This document shows, in pieces, positions 8,012-14,549 of a stretch of 64,000 nt of DNA. A program made the position numbers and the translations under genes. The first letter of the stretch is position 1, and each line of letters begins with the position of its first letter. Below the pieces are notes generated by a model that worked only from the letters and a program-made list of their open reading frames with translations, did no database searches and was not told the origin of the DNA. Origin of the DNA: Porphyrobacter sp. SLTP (GTDB taxonomy: Bacteria > Pseudomonadota > Alphaproteobacteria > Sphingomonadales > Sphingomonadaceae); the NCBI RefSeq assembly GCF_009905735.1, contig NZ_JAAALE010000006.1, forward strand, positions 62,001 through 126,000. Direction: 5' to 3'.

Positions 8012-8697
8012 GGCCGAAGTGCCTTGCGCTGGAGCCAGGCTTGGTGCCGCGCGGGCGTGTAATCACGCGAAGTTAGTCGGCCCGCCATCCTGTTGTGGAT
8101 GTGTCTCCAATGTTCCGGAGCAACATCGCAGGGGTCTATGCCAGACGCTTCGATGGCATCGATTAGCCGGAAAACTTGCGCGACCTTGGGCCAGCCATGG
8201 ACCGAAAGCAGCAGCGCGCCGCCGGGGTCGACCTGCGGCACGGTTGCGCAATGCTCGCCTAAGCTGACAGCTTGTACGATGTCCAAGGTTGAACGGACGG
8301 TGCCATAATCGTTGGACGCCCAGCGGACCAAGGCGAACACCTGGCCCGCCATATAACTTTCGATCCGTTTGCTACGGCTGAAGATCCGTTCGGCAACGGG
8401 CTTACCGAATTTGATCCAATCCTCATGCTGGCCTTCGCGCCAGACCAGCGTCACATGGGTCAGCTGCGGGTCATCGCTGGTCTTCGTATCGGAAGGCCTA
8501 TCGGACGATCCGCCGCTATTTATCCACAGCCGCGCAGCCGTTAGCAAGAATCCGAAGGATTCTTTGTTAGGATAGTTAAGGGCGCAAATTGCTGAGGTTT
8601 TCCGGGGCTTTGGAAGGCGTTTCGGTTCCCGATAGTCCGAACTTCCGGTTCCTGATGGTCCGAGTGTGGCGGTTCCTGATAGTCCGTGCTGCATCAT
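8008..8697 (-). CDS. DUF2840 family protein
   Basis: Up to 229 residues. The conserved part begins near residue 80 (LTHVTLVWREGQHEDWIKFG) and ends RLTSRDYTPARHQAWLQRKAL. The function of DUF2840 is unknown; it is a standard neighbour of traF and repA in this element type. The first ATG (8697) overlaps the repA stop by 4 bp, giving translational coupling. However, the first ~50 codons would then be the repA-proximal iterons and AT-rich segment, and the true start may lie further downstream near 8460-8520, where I see no convincing ribosome-binding site. Confidence 0.75.
   Translation of the reverse strand: MMQHGLSGTATLGPSGTGSSDYREPKRLPKPRKTSAICALNYPNKESFGFLLTAARLWINSGGSSDRPSDTKTSDDPQLTHVTLVWREGQHEDWIKFGKPVAERIFSRSKRIESYMAGQVFALVRWASNDYGTVRSTLDIVQAVSLGEHCATVPQVDPGGALLLSVHGWPKVAQVFRLIDAIEASGIDPCDVAPEHWRHIHNRMAGRLTSRDYTPARHQAWLQRKALRP
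8520..8686. other. Candidate replication origin: three iterons and a DnaA box
   Basis: Three near-identical 17-mers, CGGTTCCYGATRGTCCG, start at 8623, 8646 and 8670, giving a 23-24 bp period (about two helical turns). A perfect DnaA box, TTATCCACA, lies at 8520-8528, with a relatively AT-rich stretch (8560-8600) between. All of this adjoins the 3' end of repA. Iterons, DnaA box and initiator gene together are the usual parts of an iteron-type plasmid origin. The iterons also fall inside the longest DUF2840 frame. Confidence 0.65.
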
Positions 8698-9587
8698 GAC
8701 ATATCCACAGGGTGACGGTTGGTGGTCCGCAGACCGAGACGGCGCATTGCGGCGTCGAACGGATCGGGCCGGACAGCGACAAAGTTCAGCCGTTCGCGGC
8801 CGAGCGCATGTTCGATGGTAAGCGTGTATCCCGGCAGCGCTTGGCGGCGGACGATGTCGCGCAGCTCGAATGCGAAGCGTTTGGGCGGGGAGAGCGCACC
8901 TGACTTCATGTGCAGATGCTGGAAGTCGAAGCTCCAGCCTCCGCGCTGCTTGCCGCCATGCTTGCGCACGAGGCGGTAAAGCCAGCGCTCCAGACCACCG
9001 GTCAGTGCGAAGTAGTCGGCATCAATGGTGAGCACGAGCGCCTGATTGATCACGCCTTCGTAGAACCAGTCAGGAATGATCATCTCGATCCCGAGCGCGC
9101 GTCCGAAATGGTCGAGACGCTCCTTCCATTCATTGATCCAAGAAAAGCGGTGCCGCCGCCGCGCGTCATGCTGGCGGATAGAGGTCGCGATGGTGGTGGA
9201 TTGCAGGCGATCCAGCCCGGCCTTCAGCCGCTCATAGCTGGCTTTGCCTGTGCCCCGCCGGGTGAAGGCAAGGATCTCGTGCGGGGTCGCGGCGATCAAT
9301 CGCGAGGTAGGCCGACCGGCATCGCGCGCTTCGACGATCTGGCTCGCCACCCAGATGAGGACGTCAGCGTCCCAGATGGTTGCCATGCCATGTTCGGCAG
9401 TTGCCTCGACGAGGATCGAAACATCGCCCATCCGGAAATCGATCGGACGGACCCGCTTCGATTTGGCGATGCTAAAGAACGGCCAGGCCATCAGGTCCTG
9501 CGCGTCGCGCGCGGCAATATCGCGGCCCTGGGACACGAACAGGTCAAGTTGCGCAGACTTGGCTGGGAAGGCGGACAGGTGTCGCAT
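8694..9587 (-). CDS. repA: Replication initiator protein A (RepA, RPA family)
   Basis: 297 residues. The sequence DLMAWPFFSIAKSKRVRPIDF near residues 31-51, the following IWDADVLIWVASQIVEA and TPHEILAFTRRGTGKASYERLKAGLDRLQST are characteristic of the replication initiator protein A family of alphaproteobacterial plasmids and ICEs. It would bind the iterons found at its 3' end and start replication. The start at 9587 is 9 bp from the end of the excisionase candidate (stop 9596), consistent with an operon. Confidence 0.9.
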   Translation of the reverse strand: MRHLSAFPAKSAQLDLFVSQGRDIAARDAQDLMAWPFFSIAKSKRVRPIDFRMGDVSILVEATAEHGMATIWDADVLIWVASQIVEARDAGRPTSRLIAATPHEILAFTRRGTGKASYERLKAGLDRLQSTTIATSIRQHDARRRHRFSWINEWKERLDHFGRALGIEMIIPDWFYEGVINQALVLTIDADYFALTGGLERWLYRLVRKHGGKQRGGWSFDFQHLHMKSGALSPPKRFAFELRDIVRRQALPGYTLTIEHALGRERLNFVAVRPDPFDAAMRRLGLRTTNRHPVDMS

Positions 9588-9595
9588 TGCGTGGC

Positions 9596-9868
9596 TCAGC
9601 GCCGGACCGGCGGAGTATAACCATCAAGCCGCTTGGCTGGGTGGACGATGCCTTTGCCGGGATCGCTGGTTGACCGCCGCAGCCCTTGCTCTGCCCATGC
9701 ATCTAGATCTGTCACCGCATAAACGATCCGGCCACCGAGCTTGCGATAGACCGGCCCCGTCCCGAAACAGCGGTGCTTTTCGAGTGTGCGAGCCGAAAGT
9801 CCGAGGTGCACTGCAGCATCAGGCGTCCGCAAAAATCGTGCAGTCACGGGGGTGGGTCTGGCATCCAT
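9596..9868 (-). CDS. AlpA/MerR-like helix-turn-helix protein, excisionase (RdfS) candidate
   Basis: About 90 residues from the ATG at 9868, preceded by GGAGCCTTGCC. It contains a winged-helix motif, RFLRTPDAAVHLGLSARTLEKHR...GPVYRKLGGRIVYAVTDLDAWAEQ, typical of AlpA-like excisionases and recombination directionality factors. In ICEMlSym R7A the small factor RdfS sits beside traF/repA-type genes and is activated by FseA; the neighbouring split activator here (9999-10773) fits that pairing. An in-frame extension to 9976 is poorly supported. Confidence 0.82.
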   Translation of the reverse strand: MDARPTPVTARFLRTPDAAVHLGLSARTLEKHRCFGTGPVYRKLGGRIVYAVTDLDAWAEQGLRRSTSDPGKGIVHPAKRLDGYTPPVRR

Positions 9869-9966
9869 GGCAAGGCTCCGGCGAAGGTTGGCAGCAGCAG
9901 CGGGCTGTTGCTGGGGTTCGCGAGCTTTGGCGGAGGATTGGCATGGGCAGGGAGTGACCGAATGCA

Positions 9967-9985
9967 GGTGACGCAATCTGTCACC
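9967..9985. promoter_or_regulatory. Inverted repeat, possible activator site for the excisionase gene
   Basis: A perfect inverted repeat GGTGAC-N7-GTCACC lies between the DUF2285 stop (9999) and the excisionase start (9868), about 100 bp upstream of that start. The position suits an activator or repressor site. No -35/-10 pair is obvious, so the role is inferred. Confidence 0.4.
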
Positions 9986-9998
9986 CCGGATGTCTCGG

Positions 9999-10502
9999 TC
10001 AGCGGTGTAAGAGAATATCGCGATATCCGCCGAAGACGAGGCTACGCGCTTGGGCGATCAGCCGAAGAACCTGCCGCCGCTCACTCGAGGCTTTCCAGGT
10101 CGCTCCGACAAGAGGACGGTGGTTGGGGAAGATCAGGCCGTAGGCGAGGTCACGAGAAGACGCACCCGCCCCGAGCGCATCGTGAATAGCAAGGAAGCGG
10201 CTCAACCGCAGCCGTTGATTGTGCGTGATGACGTGAGCGCCTTGGGATGTGGAGCTGGAGGCGCGCGTTATCAGATGCATACGCGTGACAGCTGCGATGC
10301 GCAGTTCATAGGTCTCATCGCACGGTATCGAGACGGCGGGAACGGGCAGGGCGGCTCGGTATCGAATGCAAAGTCGCAGCCTGCAGCTGCCCCTCGTATA
10401 AACGAGATATTTGCCGACTGATGTCGATATCTCTGCCAGCGGCTTCCAGCTCGACAGCCACATCAGCGGGAGGTCCGGTTTAGAAGTTTCGACGATGATC
10501 AC
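9999..10502 (-). CDS. DUF2285 half of a split FseA-like activator
   Basis: 167 residues from the first GTG (10502), but the same frame is open further upstream and there reads AHWSPSASPDVIIVE, which looks like the missing continuation of the DUF6499 protein encoded in the other frame. The C-terminal part (LRLSRFLAIHDALGAGASSRDLAYGLIF...SSERRQVLRLIAQARSLVFGGYRDIL) is a clear DUF2285 domain. In ICEMlSym R7A the equivalent two frames are joined by programmed +1 ribosomal frameshifting to make FseA, the excision activator. The same arrangement is likely here. Confidence 0.82.
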   Translation of the reverse strand: MIIVETSKPDLPLMWLSSWKPLAEISTSVGKYLVYTRGSCRLRLCIRYRAALPVPAVSIPCDETYELRIAAVTRMHLITRASSSTSQGAHVITHNQRLRLSRFLAIHDALGAGASSRDLAYGLIFPNHRPLVGATWKASSERRQVLRLIAQARSLVFGGYRDILLHR

Positions 10503-10773
10503 GTCGGGCGATGCGCTGGGCGACCAATGGGCCGGGCTCTGGCGCGGATTTGCTTGCGGATCGGTGGGGAAAGCTCAGGCCCCATCGCCGGGACAGGCCC
10601 TCCTTTTCATGGTGTTCGACCGATGGGAAGCGAGCAATGCGCTCTTTAGTTTCGGCATAATCGCGGCGGTAATCAGCATTACGGTGCAGGAATTCCTGCG
10701 CGAAGTCCGCATGGTCGTGATCGCGATATTGATACGCGGTCGATGGTGACCGCCATGACGAACCACCGGGCAT
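10480..10773 (-). CDS. DUF6499 half of a split FseA-like activator
   Basis: 97 residues. WRSPSTAYQYRDHDHADFAQEFLHRNADYRRDY is the DUF6499 signature, followed by RRWGLSFP. After about residue 70 the zero-frame product (LVAQRIARRDHRRNF) loses similarity to the family, while the +1 frame continues it. A shift at GAG-CCC-GGC (within 10528-10539), where tRNA-Pro could re-pair from CCC to CCG, would fuse it to the DUF2285 frame. The zero-frame stop is at 10480, so the frames overlap. Confidence 0.8.
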   Translation of the reverse strand: MPGGSSWRSPSTAYQYRDHDHADFAQEFLHRNADYRRDYAETKERIARFPSVEHHEKEGLSRRWGLSFPHRSASKSAPEPGPLVAQRIARRDHRRNF

Positions 10774-10930
10774 AAAGACCCCTGCAAAGCACAGGCAAAA
10801 AGGCCAAGCATCAAGTCTTTGTTAACCAACGGTAAGCCGCAAGTATCAAAATCTGGGGATGCTTATGCCCGGAGGCGCAGAAATTCTGACGGAGCGTTTA
10901 GGGCAAGGGGGCCGATCTGTGTCCGAGAAT

Positions 10931-11197
10931 TCAGCCTTTTTGTTCTTTCTCAAGCAGATGTCGGTAGCCGTGGGACGTCATCCAGCGTGCTCGGTCGAGG
11001 TGGGTCTCATGGACCTGATGCGCCCGGACCGGTTCCAGGGCAGGATCGATCCCAAAGACGATCTGCACAACTTCAGTCCATTCCGCGCCTTCGTCGGCGG
11101 CGTCAAGCAGCCGTAAATACGTGACAAAATGGCGTTCGTCATACGGCGTTACCGTATCCAAGAGGGGCGGGCTGTTTTCGAAAGAAGCAATCGTCAT
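10931..11197 (-). CDS. Small conserved ICE protein (YDERHFVTYLRLLDA type)
   Basis: About 88 residues from ATG at 11197; a longer frame starts at 11251. The segment YDERHFVTYLRLLDAADEGAEW, then VQIVFGIDP and HLDRARWMTSHGYRHLL, matches a small protein commonly found next to DUF2285/DUF6499 genes in alphaproteobacterial ICEs. I cannot give it a function; databases variably call such proteins DNA-binding. The gap to the DUF6499 gene (10774-10930) shows nothing recognisable. Confidence 0.72.
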   Translation of the reverse strand: MTIASFENSPPLLDTVTPYDERHFVTYLRLLDAADEGAEWTEVVQIVFGIDPALEPVRAHQVHETHLDRARWMTSHGYRHLLEKEQKG

Positions 11198-11369
11198 GGT
11201 CCGAGCCTTTGGTTCCGACTCGTTTCTGCATCCACAGTCTCTTAGCACCAAGACACACCAAAATGGGGAAAACTTGGCTTGTTCGACAACGGGCAGAGAA
11301 TTGTACCTTTTCGCGGATAACCCGTGCGCCTTGCAAGCCTGCTGAACTCAGCCGAATTCCAGTCGTGAA

Positions 11370-11394
11370 GAGTATACTCCGTGGTTAAATACTC
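11370..11394. promoter_or_regulatory. Operator-like palindromes upstream of the Xre regulator
   Basis: GAGTAT (11370-11375) and ATACTC (11389-11394) form a perfect inverted repeat with a 13-bp spacer, and AGTATACT at 11371-11378 is itself an 8-bp palindrome. They end 23 bp before the start of the small Xre gene, so autoregulation is likely. Confidence 0.5.
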
Positions 11395-11417
11395 TGCAAC
11401 GGTGGTGAGTTCGTGCA

Positions 11418-11642
11418 ATGAAATTGCGCGAGGTCCTGGCTGCGAATCTGAAACGCTATCGGTTGGCTGCTGGCCTGTCGCAAGAAGAGCTTGCACATCG
11501 GGCACATCTCGATCGAACCTATGTCAGCAGCCTTGAGCGTGGACGCTACAGTGCCTCGGTCGACAAGCTTGAGCATCTATCCACTGCGCTCGGGATTGAA
11601 GCGTCAGAACTCCTTGTGAGAGTGACGTCAGCAAACGAATGA
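11418..11642 (+). CDS. Xre-family transcriptional regulator
   Basis: 74 residues, almost entirely a Xre/Cro helix-turn-helix: REVLAANLKRYRLAAGLSQEELAHRAHLDRTYVSSLERGRYSASVDKLEHLSTALG. It resembles ICE control proteins and restriction-modification controller proteins in size. It is one of the few plus-strand genes in the left half and faces the DUF6499/DUF2285 block, from which it is divergent, so it may regulate the excision and transfer module through the palindromes at 11370-11394. That target is inferred. Confidence 0.9.
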   Translation: MKLREVLAANLKRYRLAAGLSQEELAHRAHLDRTYVSSLERGRYSASVDKLEHLSTALGIEASELLVRVTSANE

Positions 11643-11652
11643 GAATGCCGGA

Positions 11653-11682
11653 AGCCCCGCCCGGCAGGTGCCGGGCGGGGCT
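11653..11682. terminator. GC-rich hairpin between converging genes
   Basis: A perfect 13-bp stem (AGCCCCGCCCGGC / GCCGGGCGGGGCT) with a 4-nt loop lies between the convergent Xre and DUF736 genes. No long T-run follows on either strand, so termination is inferred from position and stem strength. A close relative lies at 12579-12607. Confidence 0.6.
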
Positions 11683-11690
11683 GGCTGTGG

Positions 11691-12011
11691 TCAGTCGCCG
11701 TTGGTGCGGCGGGCGCGCGACCAGATCAGATTGAAGCTCTTGCCGTCTTCGTCGTCGAAGAGGTTGGCGAAGATTGGGGCGGTGAAGCTGGGGTCGTCGA
11801 GCTTCACCGAGAGATAGTCGCGGCCTTCGTTCGAGGTCTTGGTCCAGGCGGCGCCGATTTCCGCGCGGCCGACGAATACCCGGTGCGACGGTGCGTTTTC
11901 GTTATCGCTGGTTTCGGGGACGATGCGGACGTTCTTCTGCTGCACCGACATAGTGACGATCTCGCCCTTGTATTCGTTGCCGGTCTTGGTGAAAGTTCCG
12001 ATGTTGGCCAT
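11691..12011 (-). CDS. DUF736 family protein (second copy)
   Basis: 106 residues from ATG at 12011, preceded by AAGGAAATCATC. It begins MANIGTFTKTGNEYKGEIVTM and contains DNENAPSHRVFVGRAEIGAAW and DYLSVKLDDPSF, the DUF736 pattern, ending in an RxRRTN tail. It is only partly similar to the copy at 7099-7428 (shared IGTF, ENAP, EIGA, DDPSF positions). An upstream in-frame extension to 12245 lacks a ribosome-binding site. Function is unknown. Confidence 0.9.
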   Translation of the reverse strand: MANIGTFTKTGNEYKGEIVTMSVQQKNVRIVPETSDNENAPSHRVFVGRAEIGAAWTKTSNEGRDYLSVKLDDPSFTAPIFANLFDDEDGKSFNLIWSRARRTNGD

Positions 12012-12512
12012 GATGATTTCCTTCAAGTTGGTCGAACCCGCGCCCATCGCGGCCTCGATGGCTGGTTCAAGGCAGGGGCTTGCGCCCGCTGCACCGGGAC
12101 GGCCGAAACGAAGTGGAGGACGGCGGCCAGACGGCTTTCTTGTTTCGCGAGGAATGGGCGGCACGCGCAGGGGAAGAAAGTCGGCGCAGACGGCGTTGCA
12201 GCAAGGGATCAAGCGGCGAAGCCATCCCCTGCCAACCAAAGCCATTGAAGAGGCGGCATTGGGTTCGGGTCATACTTGTCCGGGAGAAATGGCACTTCCC
12301 GTACTTTCAAGACCGAATTGCGATGAGAAAGGTGTCGTCACACGGGGTGCTTGCCGGGCGTCGCTGCAATCGCAGATACCGGCAACGGCCATGCGCCACT
12401 TCGCGCCTGATCGAGCTACGCCCAATCGGTCCACCACTGGCTAGCTTGAAACTGGCTGCGAATTCCCGGTCTCGCTCTGCCCCTGAAAACGCCCAGACCA
12501 ACCTGACCCAAG

Positions 12513-12557
12513 ACGAGGCAGGCAGAAACTGCCACTTGGTCACACCGCCTGCCTCGT
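12513..12557. repeat. Nested inverted repeat (hairpin) in an intergenic gap
   Basis: The gene-free stretch 12012-12622 contains ACGAGGCAGGC (12513-12523) and its exact reverse complement GCCTGCCTCGT (12547-12557). Inside lies a smaller hairpin, GGCAG-AAA-CTGCC (12521-12533), that shares bases with the outer stem, so the two would be alternative folds. The core TGCCTCGT also occurs just upstream of trbB (55640-55647). It could be a protein-binding site, a second transfer or replication structure, or part of an RNA. No gene was found in the rest of the gap. Confidence 0.45.
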
Positions 12558-12578
12558 ACCGGCTGAATCGGCCGTGCC

Positions 12579-12607
12579 AGCCCCGCCCGGTACCACTGGG
12601 CGGGGCT
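12579..12607. terminator. GC-rich hairpin downstream of a membrane-protein gene
   Basis: AGCCCCGCCC (12579-12588) and GGGCGGGGCT (12598-12607) form a perfect 10-bp stem with a 9-nt loop, 15 bp beyond the stop codon of the minus-strand membrane-protein gene. The stem sequence repeats that at 11653-11682. No T-run is present. Confidence 0.5.
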
Positions 12608-12622
12608 TGGAAAATGGCAAAG

Positions 12623-13027
12623 CTAAGGGCGGGCTCGGCTCCATTGCGTCCAGGATGCTGCCGCGATTATCGCAGCGCCAAGCAGTGATAAGGCAATTTG
12701 CCATGCGCTCGGCGGCATAGTCGCTGCAGCGATGCCATGGACTGCGTGATAGCCTGCAATTGCTGACGGCGCGGCAAAGGCGACGCCGACCGCGGCACGT
12801 GTCAAGTCGGACTTAGCGAACGCAAGTGCTAACCGGGCTGCAGCGAGCAGGATGATCGCCGATATGGCTGCGGCGGCGAGCGCAGCGAGAATGCCGCTGT
12901 CGGTGCGATAAGTCGCCGAACCGGCAAGAAACGCGACGAACAGCGGCAGGGCGTAGATCGAAAGGCGAAATAGAAGCGCGCAGCACAGAAATACTGCGAC
13001 GATTATTAGGGCAAAGCCGATCAGCAT
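12623..13027 (-). CDS. Small integral membrane protein of unknown function
   Basis: 134 residues from ATG at 13027, with a strong AAGGAGGACGCC site. It has about four hydrophobic segments: LIGFALIIVAVFLCCALLF, an Ala/Ile-rich stretch near 45-65, AAVGVAFAAPSAIAGYHAV and IALSLLGAAIIAAASW. No signature motif or catalytic residue is visible. Similar small membrane proteins occur in this part of sphingomonad elements, but I do not recognise a named family. Confidence 0.72.
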   Translation of the reverse strand: MLIGFALIIVAVFLCCALLFRLSIYALPLFVAFLAGSATYRTDSGILAALAAAAISAIILLAAARLALAFAKSDLTRAAVGVAFAAPSAIAGYHAVHGIAAATMPPSAWQIALSLLGAAIIAAASWTQWSRARP

Positions 13028-13171
13028 GGCGTCCTCCTTGGAACCAAGGGTAAGGGACGCGCTCTCCACCTCCACCGCAGCGCAATGTGCAGGAAATTAA
13101 TAGCAGAGATGCGCGACGGCTGGAATGCCTGAAGGACATCCAGCCATGCGGCGCAACGCGATTTGGCGCGG

Positions 13172-13336
13172 TCAGGGGTTGAACGGGTCATATTCATGGA
13201 TGACGCTGTCGGCATCGCCATCGAATTCGGCGGTGGGAACGGCGGCATAGCCATTACCGGCTTGGAACAGGGTAACGCAGACCATTAGTGTGCGGGCGAG
13301 GCTCCAAGCGTGACGCTGTGCGACGGTGAGTGACAT
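13172..13336 (-). CDS. Short secreted peptide, unknown
   Basis: 54 residues from ATG at 13336, which has AGGAGCTCGAAC upstream. It begins MSLTVAQRHAWSLARTLMVCVTL, a plausible signal sequence with a possible cleavage site near NGYAA. The short mature tail is acidic (FDGDADSVIHEYDPFNP). No family was recognised; the good ribosome-binding site is the main support. The 379 bp between it and the next gene (13337-13715) contain no gene that I can support. Confidence 0.4.
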   Translation of the reverse strand: MSLTVAQRHAWSLARTLMVCVTLFQAGNGYAAVPTAEFDGDADSVIHEYDPFNP

Positions 13337-13715
13337 GTTCGAGCTCCTGTCTCGGAGCAGGGACCATCCCCGCTCGACAGGCCCCGGACAGACGGCGCAA
13401 AGCCGCAATCACCACGAAGGTGCAGCCGCAGTGGCCGCACGCAGAGCGTAGCGGACCCTTTACGGGTTGATTGAAGGAGGCTTGGGGTCGGCCAACGGAT
13501 TGGCCTCAAAGAGCGGGGTGGATGTTGCGTTAAGGTAGTCGGCGAAATCACTGCGTCGCGAAAATGCGGAATATGCGGTGCTTAATCAGCGGTTAGACGT
13601 ATGCCGAATTGCCGAGGCCACTTGGGTATGCGTTTGCATAGGCAACGAAGTGATGATCGTGCTAGCGTAGCCTATAGAATCAATGCTTTCGGCTCGCTGT
13701 TGACTGGGTATTTAT

Positions 13716-13976
13716 ATGAGGCGTGTTAAGACAGGTTGGGTGGCGCAACGCGCGAATGGCCAGAATTGGGCCACCGACCAAGGCACAGCGGACGGCATTT
13801 ATGTTGTTGGAACAGCAGCACGAGCCATTTTTCACTTGGCAGGGTCTGTCGATGCAGAAGCAGGTCCGCTCTTCGATATCCCCACTGATCCGGTCTTGCT
13901 GCGCGAGCTAGCCACTTCTCTCAATGAACTCGCAGCTTGGAAAGAGCGCGGCGCGTGGGGCAAACTCCATTCCTAG
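13716..13976 (+). CDS. Hypothetical small protein, partner of the HEAGH peptidase
   Basis: 86 residues, no recognised domain. The sequence contains a conserved-looking start VKTGWVAQRANGQNWATDQGTADGIYVVG and a helical C-terminus (LLRELATSLNELAAWKERG). It is followed 18 bp later by the HEAGH peptidase gene on the same strand, so the two likely form an operon. The pair lies in a patch with lower GC than the surroundings, suggesting separate acquisition. It may regulate, be cleaved by, or inhibit the peptidase; none of this is shown. Confidence 0.6.
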   Translation: MRRVKTGWVAQRANGQNWATDQGTADGIYVVGTAARAIFHLAGSVDAEAGPLFDIPTDPVLLRELATSLNELAAWKERGAWGKLHS

Positions 13977-13994
13977 ATCGAGGTAGGTAACTGG

Positions 13995-14495
13995 TTGGAT
14001 ATCAAAAAAGAGGCGGCCTTTCATGAGGCTGGGCACGCAGTTATGGCATATCTTGCGACGTACCATGGTTTGGTCGCCGGGATCGATCTTAAGGATTATG
14101 GTGCTGGCGAAATCTATGTCGGTCTACTTAAGAGCAAATGCGTCTCTGCAGGAGTGCCCGCGACGGCAGAAACGGCGAAACTGCCCGAAGTCGCGATAGA
14201 TCTCGGGCGTGTTTTGGTCGCAGGCCTTTTGGCCGAATTAATTGCTGCCGAAAGAGACGAGTCGCTCACCCCAGACCCTACTTGTGCGCGGCCTGACCAC
14301 GACCTTATGCGTCAACAATTGATGAATGCCGGTCTTTCGAAAAAGTTCGATCGTTTGGAAGTAGCAACGCGTAGTACTCTTGAAGAAAACTGGTCGGCGG
14401 TGGATGAACTTGCTGAATTCCTATTGATCCATAAGTCCGCCGACATATCACAAATTGAAGCAATCATTGGCCCCAAGCTGTCCTGCAATAATTGA
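13995..14495 (+). CDS. Stand-alone M41-like (FtsH-type) zinc metallopeptidase
   Basis: 166 residues from a TTG start preceded by GAGGTAGG. KKEAAFHEAGHAVMAYL carries the HEAGH zinc motif (residues 10-14) of the FtsH protease domain, and IDLGRVLVAGLLAEL resembles the helix that precedes the third ligand; DHDLMRQQL could provide an Asp. There is no AAA ATPase or membrane segment, so unlike FtsH it cannot unfold substrates itself. It is preceded by an 86-residue partner gene and has a lower GC content than its neighbours. Proteolytic accessory or defence function is possible but inferred. Confidence 0.78.
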   Translation: MDIKKEAAFHEAGHAVMAYLATYHGLVAGIDLKDYGAGEIYVGLLKSKCVSAGVPATAETAKLPEVAIDLGRVLVAGLLAELIAAERDESLTPDPTCARPDHDLMRQQLMNAGLSKKFDRLEVATRSTLEENWSAVDELAEFLLIHKSADISQIEAIIGPKLSCNN

Positions 14496-14549
14496 TCGTT
14501 CATTCAACAATTAGCCGATAATTCAGCTTCCTGCAGGAACGGAAGGGCC

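Noticed and set aside
11653-12607. The two GC-rich hairpins as ends of a small transposon
   Set aside because: Each is a self-contained stem just beyond a gene end. No transposase or target duplication is seen, so terminator-like elements are preferred.
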